Origin: Agapanthus africanus
Lineage: Eukaryota > Streptophyta > Magnoliopsida > Asparagales > Amaryllidaceae
Length of the DNA: 64,000 bases
NCBI GenBank assembly: GCA_030015575.1
Contig: CM057339.1
Location: forward strand, 696,086,761-696,150,760
Direction of reading: 5' to 3'
Shown here: positions 34,508 through 45,735 of the stretch, in pieces
Layout: each line of letters starts with the position of its first letter
How positions within the stretch are numbered: position 1 is the first letter of the stretch
Made by a program: the position numbers and the translations under genes
The notes under the pieces: model-generated
Told to the model about the DNA's origin: nothing
Seen by the model: the letters and a program-made list of their open reading frames with translations, nothing else
Databases searched by the model: none

Positions 34508-35413
34508 TCACCTCCTAGGTTTAGTGATTGAACGGTCTGCCATTTGGAGAGTGCAGTGAGCTGGTTTCAACTCTCCAATCCCTAGCTGCTCATAACCAGA
34601 GTATGGAAGCAGGTTAACACTTGCACCAAGGTCTAGAAGAGCACGGTCGATATTTTTACCCCCAATAGAAATCGATATCGTAGGACATCCTGGGTCCTTA
34701 CGTTTCTTTAGTAGCTGTGGGATAAAAGCAGTGCTAACATTATTAGACATGAAGACCTTCTTTGGCACTTGAGTCTTCCTCTTCCTAGTGCACAAGTCTT
34801 TAAGAATTTTCGCATAAGCGGGGACTTGTTTAATAGCATCTAGGAGAGGGATGTTGATGTTAACCTGTTTGAACATTTCCATAATCCTCTCCATATGTGG
34901 ACTTGATTTGTTACCCCTTAACCAATTCGGATAAGGAGCTTTAGCAATAAGCGCTGGGTCCATCATAGGAGAAGGTGGTGTGTGTAGACGAGATCCCAGA
35001 ATAGGAGTGGGGATCGTTTGTAGACTAGAAGAGGATTGCTGAGGTAACGAGCCTTGTGGGAAACGGAGAATAGGCTCGTGAGAAGGCGGTGGGGTAGAAG
35101 AACAAGGATCAGAAGTAGAAGTGTGTGTGTGAGGAAAGGTCTCAGCCAGGGTGTTATTGATAGATTTCTCACTATCATCAATCTCTTCCCCAACATGATT
35201 GTTCAGCACTCTTCCTGATCTCAACGTTGTGATGGCATTCACATTGTAATGCCCAGGATTCGGTAGGGGTTGAGACGGAAGTTTCCCTTTTTCTCTCGCA
35301 CTCATTTCGGCTTTTAGTCGGCCAATTTCTGCTTCCATTGATTTTAAACTCTCAGCCTGGAGGTCAGAGTTTTTCTCAAATTTATCGAGGGACGACCTAA
35401 CTTCAGCCGACAT
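34508..35413 (-). pseudogene. Athila Gag C-terminus and aspartic protease
   Basis: A 301-codon open stretch in the same frame as the upstream gag piece, separated from it by one stop codon (around 35414). The N-terminal ~30 residues form a charged, probably coiled segment, followed by a Pro/Ser/Thr-rich linker. The C-terminal part is a retropepsin: MSNNVSTAFIPQLLKK, the conserved CPTISISIGG run, and the active site LLDLGASVNLLPYS (D-L-G-A-S, the Athila form of DSGAS). A frameshift near 34505 separates it from the protease C-terminus at 34497. Confidence 0.85.
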
Positions 35414-36631
35414 TCATTTCATGTACGTTTCAAAAGTCCATTCGAGTGAAGCAGAGAGATCAGTACCAGTCAACTGTGCATGATTATATGGTGCATGTGT
35501 GTTGACTGGATCTTGAAAGTTTTGTGAATGGTAGGGGTGCTGAGTCAGGTGAAATGGTTGCTGTTGTGGTGGAAGATCCCTTTGGAAATTGTTTTGGTTT
35601 GGAACCGTGTTTTGATTGTGTGATTGGTTCCAAGAAAAATTAGGGTGATTCCTCCAACCCTGATTATATGTGGAAGAAAATGGATCGTTTCTAGGTTTTT
35701 GAAAGGCAACATTGGTATGCTCATGACCTTGAAATGGAGAATTCAATGGACATTCTTCCGTCAAATGAGAAGGATCAAAAAAACATCCACATACAGTTTT
35801 GGAGAGTGACATTTGATTTAGGGTCGCAACTAAAAATTTGTTTTCCATAGTCTCGATTTTCTTGTGTATAGCTGAAATGTCAGTTCTAACTCCTATGGAA
35901 ACATCCGATTAGTTATTTCCACCCCTAAACGATTGACTCTCCTACTGTAAAGATTTTTCAGCGAAATCTTCTAAGTATTTCCAAGCTTCCCCATCGTCTT
36001 TGGTCATAAAATTGCCTTGGCACATAGCTTCAAGGCTTTGTTTAGTGGTAGGGTTAATGCCCTCATATATGATTCGGCACAGATCCCATCTAGGGATTCC
36101 GTGATGTGGACATTGAACCTACAGATCCTTAAAGCGGTCAAGACATTTTGAAAATGGTTCATTTGGAAGCTGGGTGAATTGATTTATTTCGCTACGGACT
36201 CGAGCTGTCTTGTGATTAGGGTAGAATTTCTTAAGGAATGCTGCAACGAATTCTTCCCAATTCGTAATGGAATGTGTGGTAGTGTTATACAGCCACTTCT
36301 CGGCTATATCGCACAAGGTAAATGGAAGAAGACGTAGACGCATAGCATCCACAGAAAGCTGTGACGTACCCATCATTGCGCATACATTTTCAAATTTGGT
36401 GATAAAGACATATGCATCTTCAGTCTCGAGACCGTGGTATTTGGGTAGAAGGTTGATGTATTGGGGTTTAATCTCAAAATTATCCCTGTTGGCTGGTGGA
36501 ATGGATAGACAGGTCGAAAGAGGACCTCGCATAGGATAGCACCTCTCTTGGAGAGAGATGCGGGGTGGATTCTGCGCACCTGCGGACGGCGGCAGATTAG
36601 TGGTAAAGAAGTTCGATGGAGAAGGATTCAT
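35414..36631 (-). pseudogene. gag: Athila Gag with three or more in-frame stops
   Basis: Capsid/nucleocapsid precursor. The start used is the ATG at 36631 (MNPSPSNFF). Residues ~60-170 form the gypsy capsid domain (retrotransposon gag family): FVFITKFENV-like helix, RLRLLPFTLCDIAEKWLY, WEEFVAAFLKKFYPNHK and FSKCLDRFKDL. A stop follows at 36118-36120, and further stops lie near 35940 and 35910. From 35848 the frame runs through a Cys/His segment (CGCFFDPSHLTEEC), a knuckle with one spacing changed from the usual CX2CX4HX4C, then a Gln/Asn/His-rich region typical of Athila gag. Between 36118 and 35849 the correct frame can still be followed (MTKDDGEAWKYLEDF). The protein cannot be made whole. 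Confidence 0.85.
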
Positions 36632-37716
36632 CGATATGGGTGTGGTGGTGGGTAAAGAAGAAGGAAATGTAGAAATACCGACTTCGGAGTCGATCGGGGG
36701 AACGCGGACTAAACAGGCACTAGAATCCCGTGTCTAGCCTATCTTGCACTAAAAGGGTTTAGTACAATTGGCAGCGTTGATATAATTAGAGAAAATGAAT
36801 GAAGTGGTGTTTGTTTTGAAAAATATACGGATTTTTTGAAAAAAATGATGCAAATCACAACAAATGCAACAAGCAACCCTAAGTCTAATGGTCACCTAGG
36901 TCAAGGCTCTAGACCGCTCCAAACTACCAAAAGACAAGTCGCAGGATCAATCCTCCACTGCCTCTTTGTTTCTCCTGTGGCCTGGTAAGTGCCAGGTAAG
37001 TGGAAGGTTCTCCACTATGTAAGTAGTGGGCCTAATTAAGTAACCACTTGCCTTAGACACACTTGCCTTAGACACCACAAAAGAAACGCGGATAAACAAT
37101 GGATTACCCACGGCCTTCTTCTGTCCAAAGTGAGCGCGACGGTCCTTAGAGTCATGTCTAGATTTCTTTTAGTTAATAAGGGTAATGCGGATGCAAGTTT
37201 GTGATTTTTGGGGCTTAGGAAGGGTAATGAAATCCCCACCTAATCTGAATTTGGACGTGCCCCTTAAATTCCGTATTAATATGCAAACAACCAAGAATCA
37301 AAACACGCACAATTTTTATTGCTTTTTGCGGCACTGCGAATTATTTGCAAAGAAACCTACAGCAAATTTGTTATTGGAGCAGATCGAGAAAGAGATAAGA
37401 AAGTCAAGAAGTCTCCTGAGAAAAATGGTACAGTAATGCCCTCAACCCGCCGCGGATCCGCCGCAGCGGTCGCCTAATGCCACGGAAACGCCACAGTTCT
37501 ACCAGATCACTGCACAAAAGTTTTTCAGAATGCCTCTGTTCAACTTCTGAGCCCTCTGAAATATTCCAAATATTTTTCCAATTGCACAGAAGACTCCAGA
37601 TTTCCTTGCAACAAATCACAACGAATCGTTTAGTGTTTGTGCGAGTTTAGATCCAAAATGTTTATTGGAATAAAATTTTCAACTCAAATTTCAAAAACGA
37701 ACAAATTAGCACACTA
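36632..37716 (-). other. Leader of Athila element
   Basis: About 1.1 kb between primer site and gag. It holds a GC-rich inverted repeat around 37445-37470 (CCGCCGCGGATCCGCCGC) that recalls the palindromes in the LTRs, and a block with GTGCCAGGTAAGTGG near 36985. No ORF worth listing. Short frames at 37036-37239 and 37404-37619 have no recognisable product. Confidence 0.6.
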
Positions 37717-37734
37717 TCCCCGGCAACGGCGCCA
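37717..37734 (-). promoter_or_regulatory. Primer binding site of Athila element (tRNA-Asp type)
   Basis: TCCCCGGCAACGGCGCCA is the reverse complement of TGGCGCCGTTGCCGGGGA, the primer site known from Athila and related plant gypsy elements. Two bases separate it from the 5' LTR. Confidence 0.92.
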
Positions 37735-37736
37735 TT

Positions 37737-39588
37737 TGATTGAATCGATTTCTCGATGTGCCGTGTTTAAGAAATGATGTTTCACAATCAAAAAAATTTT
37801 GACCGCAATCAATAACGGTGTCGATTGTAGCGCGTTAGCGAGTGCGGATCGTCCGCAGGGAAAGTGTAATCCGTTCGTAATTCGAATTAGGTGAATTGAA
37901 AATTAAAGAAAAGAGAAAGGACAATTCAATTCAAGATTTTTAAAATTGAAGTTCAAGAATTATCTAGATCTAAATCTAAAATCAAGAAAACATTTAAAAA
38001 TCAAGAATTAAGAATTGATGATATCCAATCCAAATAATCAAGAATCGAAGTGAGGCTCGTAGGAATCGATTGAATCTATAGACGTGATAAAATCTATTGA
38101 TTACATTTTCTTATACATTAATGATTTGATACTAGATCGATGACGATTAATCGAGGTTTAAGGATCTTTCGAAGAAACTAGGGTTTCTTCATCTCATCCT
38201 TTGTCCTTTCGATTAATCTCATTCAAAAACTAGCCTCTAGTAAATTCAAAAATCGATCGTGGATCCCTAATTAAGAGCAAACACAATCAAGAAAGTATCG
38301 CTCGAAACTAGGTTGCCGATTCTTCAATTTTCAAGAGTTTACAAAACTTATAGGAATTAAGAATCGTTTCAAGATTTGTAACATCATCATCTATTGATTC
38401 TCTCGACTCCTTCACGAGCGGAGTTTTACTCAAACATCATAACAAGACACACAATCAAGAATTGAGATCGAATCATGATGTAAGAATGTAAAGAAAGAAA
38501 GATATAGAAATTTCACCTTTATTTATCAACAATTTTGTTACAATTCACTCGATCTACAAGAGGAAAGAACTTGATCGTTGATTTCGGCTTCGCTCGTCTG
38601 CTTGAGTCGCGGATCTCCTTAGATCACTTGCTCCGATGAAGTCTGGCGTCGCTTTCTAAAGGATCGAAGGCTTCATGCTTGATTTGGTACTCGGATTTCT
38701 TGATTTTTGGCTTTGGATTTTGAATTGGGGATTAGGGTTTACAAGTTGTGTCACTCAACTTGTATTAGGAATTGGAGAACCAATTATTGAACAACCTTTG
38801 AGAGGAAGCTTTAGGGTCTTTTTTATAGTCTTCATTAGCTTTGGCTTCCTTTAGAAGCTAGGTTTAGTTTAGCTTCCCTTGAAGCTAGGTAGTTAGGTAG
38901 AAGCTTCTATAGGTAGTTAGTTAGGCTTTAGCTTCTTTCATAAGCTTGGAGGTTAGGGAGAAGCTTCTAGGCTTAGGTTGTTAAGTAGCTTGCTTTGGAA
39001 GCTTGGAAGGTTAGCTTGAACAAGGGCCTTGCTGTTCGTACTGAAGCTTCTGGAGATTTCTGGAGTTTGGAGTATATTGAATGAGTGTGGGCCCTGAAAG
39101 AAGTAGTCTGAAGCTGAGCAGAGATGATGACGTGGCAGGACAACCGCGGATCCGCGGCGGGAGTGGGTATTGGGTCGCGGATCCGCGGCCCTTTAATGCC
39201 CTCTTTGCATGAAAATCTTTGGTAACTCTTCTGCTGACTTTGGGGTTATTTTCTGATGTGCTGAATCTTATAATTCTCTTCATTTCATTAAAAGATCTCA
39301 AGTCATGGAGTTGGCATATTTTTATCAGCACTTTTTCACAGATTTGGCTTTTCTCCTTGAATTTCTTGCACAGATTCTGGAAACAAGTGTTGCGCTATAC
39401 AAAGATGATGCGATGCCATGATAAACACTCAATTTCCCTCAAAATGTCGGTTTCAAGGTGTAACACAAGTAATTTGGTATTTTACGGCTGTTTTACTAAT
39501 ATGTGCTATATTAATACCGAACACCTCTAGATGAGTGCAAATGGTAGGGAAATTGACGTGTTAAAAATGCAATATTTTCGACTGATCA
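37737..39588 (-). repeat. 5' LTR of Athila element
   Basis: 1852 bp, TGATTGAATCG...CTGATCA, followed by GTACC. It carries the paired GC palindromes (around 39124-39170) and the TATA box. Promoter activity, if any, would start here and run left. Confidence 0.93.
38818..38828 (-). promoter_or_regulatory. Candidate TATA box of Athila promoter
   Basis: CTATAAAAAAG on the minus strand in the 5' LTR; the 3' LTR has CTATAAAAAGG at the same place. Confidence 0.5.
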
Positions 39589-39834
39589 GTACCCATTTGG
39601 GGGCCAGTATTTACGAAGGAGACTCTGCCAAAATTTTCAGAAAAATGGACGTTGCTTTCAAAAAGCTTTGATGCGACTTATTTGATTAAAATCGCATTCA
39701 ATAAATTGGTTTTCCTTCACTCTACTGCTTATTTGGTTTTGATTTCTGGGTTTTGGCTTACTTAGATTACGTACGCCTCGAAACGTTTCGTAATTTAAGT
39801 GCCAGTCATGCTCCGTACTTTTCGGGTCGTGACA
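39589..39834 (+). repeat. Gypsy LTR-2, piece 3 of 3 (3' end)
   Basis: After the 5-bp Athila duplication, the sequence resumes LTR-2 and matches the reverse complement of about 4037-4300: GGGGGCCAG near 39598, GGTTTTGGCTTACTTAGAT near 39751 and the terminal TTTCGGGTCGTGACA. No primer site follows, so this is a 3' LTR or a solo LTR; its left part is out of view. The next base (39835) belongs to copia C's leader. Confidence 0.85.
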
Positions 39835-39982
39835 CCTCTTTAGCAAAACTAGCAAAGGCCTCAGAAACACTCCATTTAAATCATTTGATTCTACGACGAT
39901 ATCAAGTTTATTACGCAAAAGGTTTTCTTAAAAACCTGTCGTAGCCCTCCGTCGTTTCAGATAAGTACTTCATAATATTCGT

Positions 39983-40199
39983 GCTACGTTTGTTGGCTTT
40001 CGTCAAGGCGTAGTGTGCGGTAGCTATTTATGCTTATCTACATAAGCATATGATGCGATTGAGTTAGGGTAGTCGTGCGACTTTGTTGGCTTTCGTCAAG
40101 GGTCGTGCGGGTGGATTTAATTCAATCAGGAAATATACGGGTTGAACTTAACTAGCACCCTATGGTTTATTGGCTTTCGTCAAGGTCATAGGATGCTAG
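39983..40199 (+). repeat. Triple stem-loop array, loop CTTTCG (copia C)
   Basis: Hairpins at 39983-40014 (GCTACG/CGTAGT), 40074-40109 (CGTGCGAC/GTCGTGCG with two wobbles) and 40152-40199 (CTAGCA-CCTATG paired with CATAGG-TGCTAG). Each displays TTGGCTTTCGTCAAGG: apical stem TTGG/TCAA, loop CTTTCG. Confidence 0.78.
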
Positions 40200-40599
40200 G
40201 GGTAAAATATTATTGGGAATTTCAAGTGTTGAAATTTGCAATGAGATTGCATACCTTCTATGAGATAGTTGGATCTCGATACCCACTGCGAGTAAGAGTT
40301 ACTCATGGAAGAGTTTTACACATTATAAATAGCCGATCAAGTAGGTGTCTAGAAAGGTGTCAACGGGGTTATTCCCATAGGAAAACGAGGTTTATTTTAA
40401 TTAGGTCCGTGCGAAAGCACGGGGAACCTCCCTCAAAGTACCGGCACTGGCCTGGCTGAAAGATTGGCGAACTTGTAGCGTGTAATTAATCCCGGCTAGT
40501 CTTTCCTTTTAGGGTTTAAAGGAAGATTTGACTAAAACAGTGGGAGCCATCCTGATTAGATAAATCAATAACCAATCTAATCTAGCAAGAGCATACGCT

Positions 40600-40625
40600 T
40601 ATTGTTTTCTTCTCTCTCTCTCCAG
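40600..40625 (+). promoter_or_regulatory. Candidate 3' splice site (copia C)
   Basis: TTGTTTTCTTCTCTCTCTCT then CCAG, with the ATG of the short frame nine bases on. Counterpart of the tract before gag in A and E. Confidence 0.4.
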
Positions 40626-40633
40626 GTAGCGAC

Positions 40634-43558
40634 CATGTCACGCCTAAATCAAGATAATAATACGGATGTATTGACCGAACCCGCTTATTATACTGAGCTT
40701 AGGAACGTTGGTCCCGCTCCGACTTATAACTGTTATAAGACCGAGCATGAAATAGGGGATTACCAGGATTCCCGTGCCGCCCATACAAAGAAAGTGCATG
40801 CTGATGCATCATCTTTGGGTGTGTTCATTACCGAGAACTATTTCTCAGTATCCTTTACATCCTGGGTATGAGATACAGGAACAGGATCCCGCATATGTAA
40901 TCTGTTATATGGGCTACAGATAGGTAGAGAACTGAGAATGGGTGATAAGTTTCAGGAGTTGGAAAAGGTGCAAGTGTTGCAGCCAAGTAGGTTGGCAGTT
41001 ATCACCCTGTATTACCAAATACATTGATTCTGAACGAATGTTATTAGATATCGAACCTGATATACAACATCATATCAGTCTCTTTATTTAGTAAAGAAGG
41101 ATATAATTTTGTATTGTTGGACAATGTTTTGAACATTTCTTATATCAAGAGTTGATCGGTTCATGCACGTTATCTAAAAGCATATATGTTCTAAATCAAA
41201 CTACTGTTCTTAACGTATAGGACAAACACAAGGGGAAGAGTTCAGAAATGAACAAATCCTTCTTGAGGTATTGTAGACTAGGTCATATCAATGCGACCCG
41301 ACTAGCTAAGTTACATAAAGATGCATATTTAAATCAGTTTGAATTTACATCTTGTGAAACTTTCCAGTCATGTCACAAAGATAAGATGACCATAGCTCTG
41401 TTTATTTGAAGCAGAGAAAGAGTTAGCGAACTCTTGGGATTGATACATGATGATGTATGTACGTCCCCTGTCTACACATGCCAGGACTGGTTCTTTGTAC
41501 TTCATTACATTCACTGATGATCTCTCAAGATTTGGACATATGTTTCTGTTGAAACACAAGTCTGAAGCTTTTGAGAAATTCAAAGAAAATAAATCAGAAG
41601 TAGAGAACCTAAACGGGTATAAGTATTATGTCCTTTGATGTGATCAGGGAGGAGAATACTTAAGCACGGAATTCCTGGACTATTCTAAAGGAGAATAAGA
41701 TTCTCTCTCAGCATTACTCCTCCATATACACCACAGCGCTTCGGTGTATCGGGGCGGAGCAATCGCACCCTATGTGATATGGTGTTCTCTACGATGAGTA
41801 CTACTGAGTTGCCTATTTCCTTTTGGGGGTTATGCACTTGAGAAGCTGCATACCTATGGAATAGGGTTCCAATCAAATCAGGTGCCTACCACTCCATATA
41901 TGATATGGTATGGGAAGAGCCCATCTCTTAAGGATGTTAAGATTTGGGGTTGTCCGGCCTATGCCAAAAGCAAAATCCGGACAAGCTTGAGGCAAGGTCA
42001 GTTCTGTGGAATTTTGTTGGATATCATAAGCATTCGCAAGGGAATATCTTCTACCACACTGAGGAGCAAAAGGTGTTTTGTTTTCTCAGCATGCCACCTT
42101 TTGGAAAGGGAATTTCTTGTGAAGAAATTAGTGGACATGAGGTAGAACTGGAAGAAGTTCCAGCTATACAAACTACAGCTGATGATTTGGTAGAACCGGA
42201 GGATTCAATAGTTTCCCACGAACCTCAGCCTCTCCGCCGATCTAGTAGGGTTCCTCATCCACCTGAGAGATACTTCAGTTTCTCTATGACAATGGGAGCG
42301 AGGATTGCATCATGAGATGATGACCCAACTAGTTTCGAGCAGGCCATCAGGAGTAGGGACTCTATAAGAATGGCTGGATGCTATTTGATCTGAGATGGAA
42401 TCCATATACACCAACAAAGTATGGACTTTGGTTGCTTTATCTGAAGGGTTAAATCCCCATCAGGAGCAAGTATATCTTGAGAAGATTACTTGGTGTACAT
42501 AGAAAGGTTGAGACTTTCAAAGCTAAGACTTGATGCAAAAGGTTCTCGTCATAGACCAGGTGTGGATAATGATGAAATCTTTTCTAATGCCTATGCTTAA
42601 GTCCATCCAGATCCTACTTGACATTGCTACATACCATGACTACGATATCTGGCGGTTGGGTGTCATGACTTCTTTTCTAAATAGTGATTTAGAAGAGAGT
42701 GTCTATAAGTACACAGCCAGAGGGCTTCGTAGACAGTGGGAGCAGCGGAAACGTGTGCAAGTTGCTTTATGAATTAAATCAGGCATCGCGGAGTTGGAAT
42801 GTCTGTTTTGATGTGGAAGTCAAAGAGTTTGACTTCATCAAAATAGTAGATGAACCTTGTATATAAAAAAAAGGTAGTTGGGAGTATGGTGGTGATCCTC
42901 GTATTATACGTGGATGACATACTCTTGATAGGGAAGAAGTTTCCTATACTATGCTCGGTCAATCTCCTCCTATCACAAGGATTCTCCATATAGGATCAAG
43001 GTGATGCCTCCTAAATTCTAGGTTTTGGATCTATGAGATAGATCTAAATGGATGTTAGGATTCTCACTAGGTGTAGTGAGATGGTATCAATCGATCCTGG
43101 GGAGAATCACTGGATAGCTTCTAGGGTGGTAAGGTCGACTGAATGTCAGTCACAGGTCCTTTTACCCACAGTGGAAGGACGGTATGTTGGAAGAGTTCCA
43201 AGATAGATACCGTGGCATACTAGAGGATAAAGTCTAGATACATTGCTACCAAAGATGCTACCAAAGAAATAGTCTAGGTGTATATAAGTTCATGAGATGA
43301 ACTTTGTCCGTACCATTGTGTGACAATGGAGTTGTGGTTTTGGCCTAGGAACCCCGTCCCATCAGTGATGCAGACATATTCTTAGACAGTATCACCTGAT
43401 CATGGAGATGGTTGATCTCCAGGGAGATCGAGGTCAGGAGAGTAGACACAGAGGAGAAAAGGGCGGATCCACTCATAAAGGCCTATTCCCAGGAGAGACT
43501 TATATGGGATGGTTGAGTATGAGATACTTCAACCACTGCTGATTGTTGGGTATGAGAT
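40634..43558 (+). pseudogene. pol: Decayed gag-less polyprotein of copia C (protease, integrase, RT, RNase H)
   Basis: From ATG 40634 a short frame (MSRLNQDNN...) runs to a TGA at 40869 immediately before the protease active site DTGTGS; in other elements this is VLDTGSGS. Gag, normally some 250-300 residues here, is absent. Downstream, fragments in shifting frames show the integrase zinc region (CRLGHIN, then CETFQSCHKDKMT, 41275-41395), the core with TDDLSRFGHMF and CDQGGEYLS (41510-41665), integrase C-terminal TPYMIWYGKSPSLKDVKIWGC (split by frame; 41887-41960), and RT with MTSFLNSDLEESVY (42665-42705) and LYVDDILLIG (42903-42932). RNase H and the tail toward 43558 are barely recognisable. 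Many stops make it non-functional. The order of motifs confirms a copia pol. Confidence 0.8.
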
Positions 43559-43580
43559 ACTACAACAGATTACCCTAGTG

Positions 43581-43592
43581 CAAGTGGGAGAT
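43581..43592 (+). promoter_or_regulatory. Polypurine tract of copia C
   Basis: CAAGTGGGAGAT immediately before the LTR. Confidence 0.85.
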
Positions 43593-45735
43593 TGTTAGTG
43601 ATATGTATGCCCTAGAGGCCATAACTGTATATACGATGTATATTGTAGTGGATGCATGGACATATATATGGAGGACTTTCTTGCTCGATATGATAGTATG
43701 CTATCTGGTTGCACTTTATCTTAACATGTACACTGATTGTCTCTATTTTACATGTTGATAAAGCCCTTTGGATGAGTACTTGACTACCAGGATTATGATG
43801 TAGATCATACTAGTGGGGACAGTGTAGTCGCTAAGTACATCCTTCAATTTTTCCTAGTCGTAGGTGTATCGCGATAGGGCATCGATATACCAGAGTAGAC
43901 TAGGTGATGGATGATCCCATATCCATTGGTGTTTGACATCAGAGACAGTATACGGGTGCTCAGTGGAGACTGGGTACACTGTACGGACTCGCCGAGAACT
44001 CCTGGATGGTATTATATCTCACGTCAGATGGCAGTTCTCTGGTGACACTAGTACAGGTTAGTCTGTAGACCCAAGATTGTCATAGAGTCTTGTGTGATTC
44101 CCATTGTGCTTTGATTTCCATCTTACCACGTTCAAGAGAACGTGCAAAACGGTGGTTTTTGGGTACAGTCCCGAGTCACATGGAGGCAATGAGCGATAGG
44201 AGGGTTTTCGTCTCTCCCGGTATTGGGAGTTGATGTTGCGCTGTGCTCGATTGGCTATAACAGGAAGCCCTTGGCCAAGGCTGCTTCAGAGATATACTGG
44301 TAAGTGTTATCAGTAGTTTCTCGACCTGTTATGAGCCTCATATCGACACGACTTATCGAGTTACTGGGTCTGACGCTTACCACCCGTAGACTAGATATGT
44401 GACATATCAGACGAAGAGACCGGACTGTACGGCAGTGTTACTGATTGGATTCGCAGGAGTGTGAGCAGGCTTGCTTGTTGATCTTCTGATCGCTCAATAC
44501 CCGAGTGGCCGTTACGTTTAGCAGACCGCTTGCGGCTTGTGGGTGTTTGATATGATCATCACCTACTGCCGGCGTATTGACGAGTCTTTAGTGTCCTACA
44601 CAGAGGTTTCCTGGCTCAAGCGAAATGGAGTAGGAGCGCATATGTGATATGTGCCGGACCGAGAATGATACGATATGAGATACCGTATTCTATTCTCGCG
44701 GAATGTGACATTGGTCGGTTATATGCGATATGGCCCGGTTATCGGATCAAGTGTTGATTCGATAAGTTGTTACACAAGATATTTGTCGGTTATAGCCGGA
44801 TTATTAAATCAAGAGTTGATTTAATAATTTAATGTATGATTATATATTAGATATATTACATTACATTAACTAGTATTAGCTCACTTATGATTTCTTTTCT
44901 CACTAGATTGTGCACATTGTATATATGTGATATATGCAAGTGTACATGTTTGTGTCATCCTTGATGATACATACAAGATGGGTGTATGAGACTTAAACCA
45001 TATTAAGCTTAAATTAGGGTTTATTTATTTCTTAAGAAATAACAAAAGAGAGACGACTTGGTCAATGTTGTCAAGCTTGCTTGAAGCTTGTAGAAATATT
45101 GACAAAGTCAACTCTTTTGTCATTCCTTAGGATATTTCTTAACCCAACCCTTAACCTTACACCTTGGTTAATTCTTTACATGAGTTAAGCATAATGACTT
45201 AACTCACCAATGGTTACATAATTCATTTGGATGAATTATTGACTTGAGTTCATCATCTTCTTCTTCTTTAACAAAAACTTTCTAACTTTAATGGAGTTTG
45301 AGAAAAAGTGTTAGAAAATGAAATCTAAAGTGAGCCCACTTCTACTTCATCATCCTCTACTACTTGCCATTTAGTAGAGTGTGTTTGCTTCACTAATTAC
45401 ATGGTTAGTGAATAGATAGCTTGGGTTAGTATCTCCCCGACGTAGATCATCTTTGGCCTCAAAGTCTTCGAAGCAAGCACGTTCGTTTCTTCAAGGGAAC
45501 CTCTCTAGAGTCCGGAGTTCACGATCGCAGCGAAGGGGACTACTACATGGAGCTATTTGAAGTGAAGGACCGGTCTACAATGGTTGTATTCCTTGCTCAC
45601 TATAACTTGCAAAGTGTTTGCATATGTTTTCCGTATTATTTCTAGCAATCGATTCATGTTTAGGGTTAGCTAGAACGACAATTTTTTAATTTGGCATGGA
45701 TGATACCTCCCGAAACCTTGCTGCCGTCTTAGGTA
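43593..45735 (+). repeat. 3' LTR of copia C
   Basis: Starts TGTTAGTGATATG and matches family-1 LTRs (CCCTAGAGGCCAT, then CTCTCCCGGTATTGGGAG near 44212). Strongly diverged in its second half. The 3' end is decayed: no clear CA terminus, and the border with copia D is placed at about 45735 by where D's protease homology begins. Length of about 2143 bp fits the family. Confidence 0.75.

Larger units (their letters stand above)
27826..39588 (-). mobile_element. Athila-type Ty3/gypsy retrotransposon, full length, defective
   Basis: An 11,763-bp minus-strand element with LTRs of 1853 and 1852 bp (TGATTG...GATCA), primer site for tRNA-Asp type, polypurine tract, and gag, protease, RT, RNase H and integrase in the order of Athila elements. 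Flanks are GTACT and GTACC, a target duplication with one mismatch. Several stops and frameshifts break the single polyprotein, so it is not autonomous now. The RT (FMDGYSGYNQ, FIDDFSIFG) and the primer site are typical of Athila. No envelope-like ORF is present. Confidence 0.93.
39835..40633 (+). other. 5' leader of copia C (3' part)
   Basis: Holds the triple stem-loops (39983-40192), the 170-nt family-1 block (40338-40502) with a GAAA-capped hairpin CCGTGC-GAAA-GCACGG (40407-40422), the word AACAGTGGGAGCCATCCTG shared with all relatives, and a polypyrimidine tract ending in CAG at 40623-40625. The upstream part with primer site and LTR lies beyond LTR-2, outside the window. Confidence 0.75.
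39835..45735 (+). mobile_element. copia C: gag-less Ty1/copia element, 5' end missing
   Basis: Plus-strand element entering in its leader at 39835, where LTR-2 interrupted it, then leader, short ORF, decayed pol, polypurine tract and 3' LTR. Gag is absent: the first ATG (40634) leads into about 70 codons and then directly to the protease active-site region. Copia D shares this arrangement. Its right edge lies in the protease of D at about 45735 (uncertain by about 10 bases). Confidence 0.8.

Noticed and set aside
40338-40502. Self-cleaving ribozyme (hammerhead) in the structured leader block
   Set aside because: No CTGATGA core with matching GAAA strand was found; only a tetraloop hairpin is supported.
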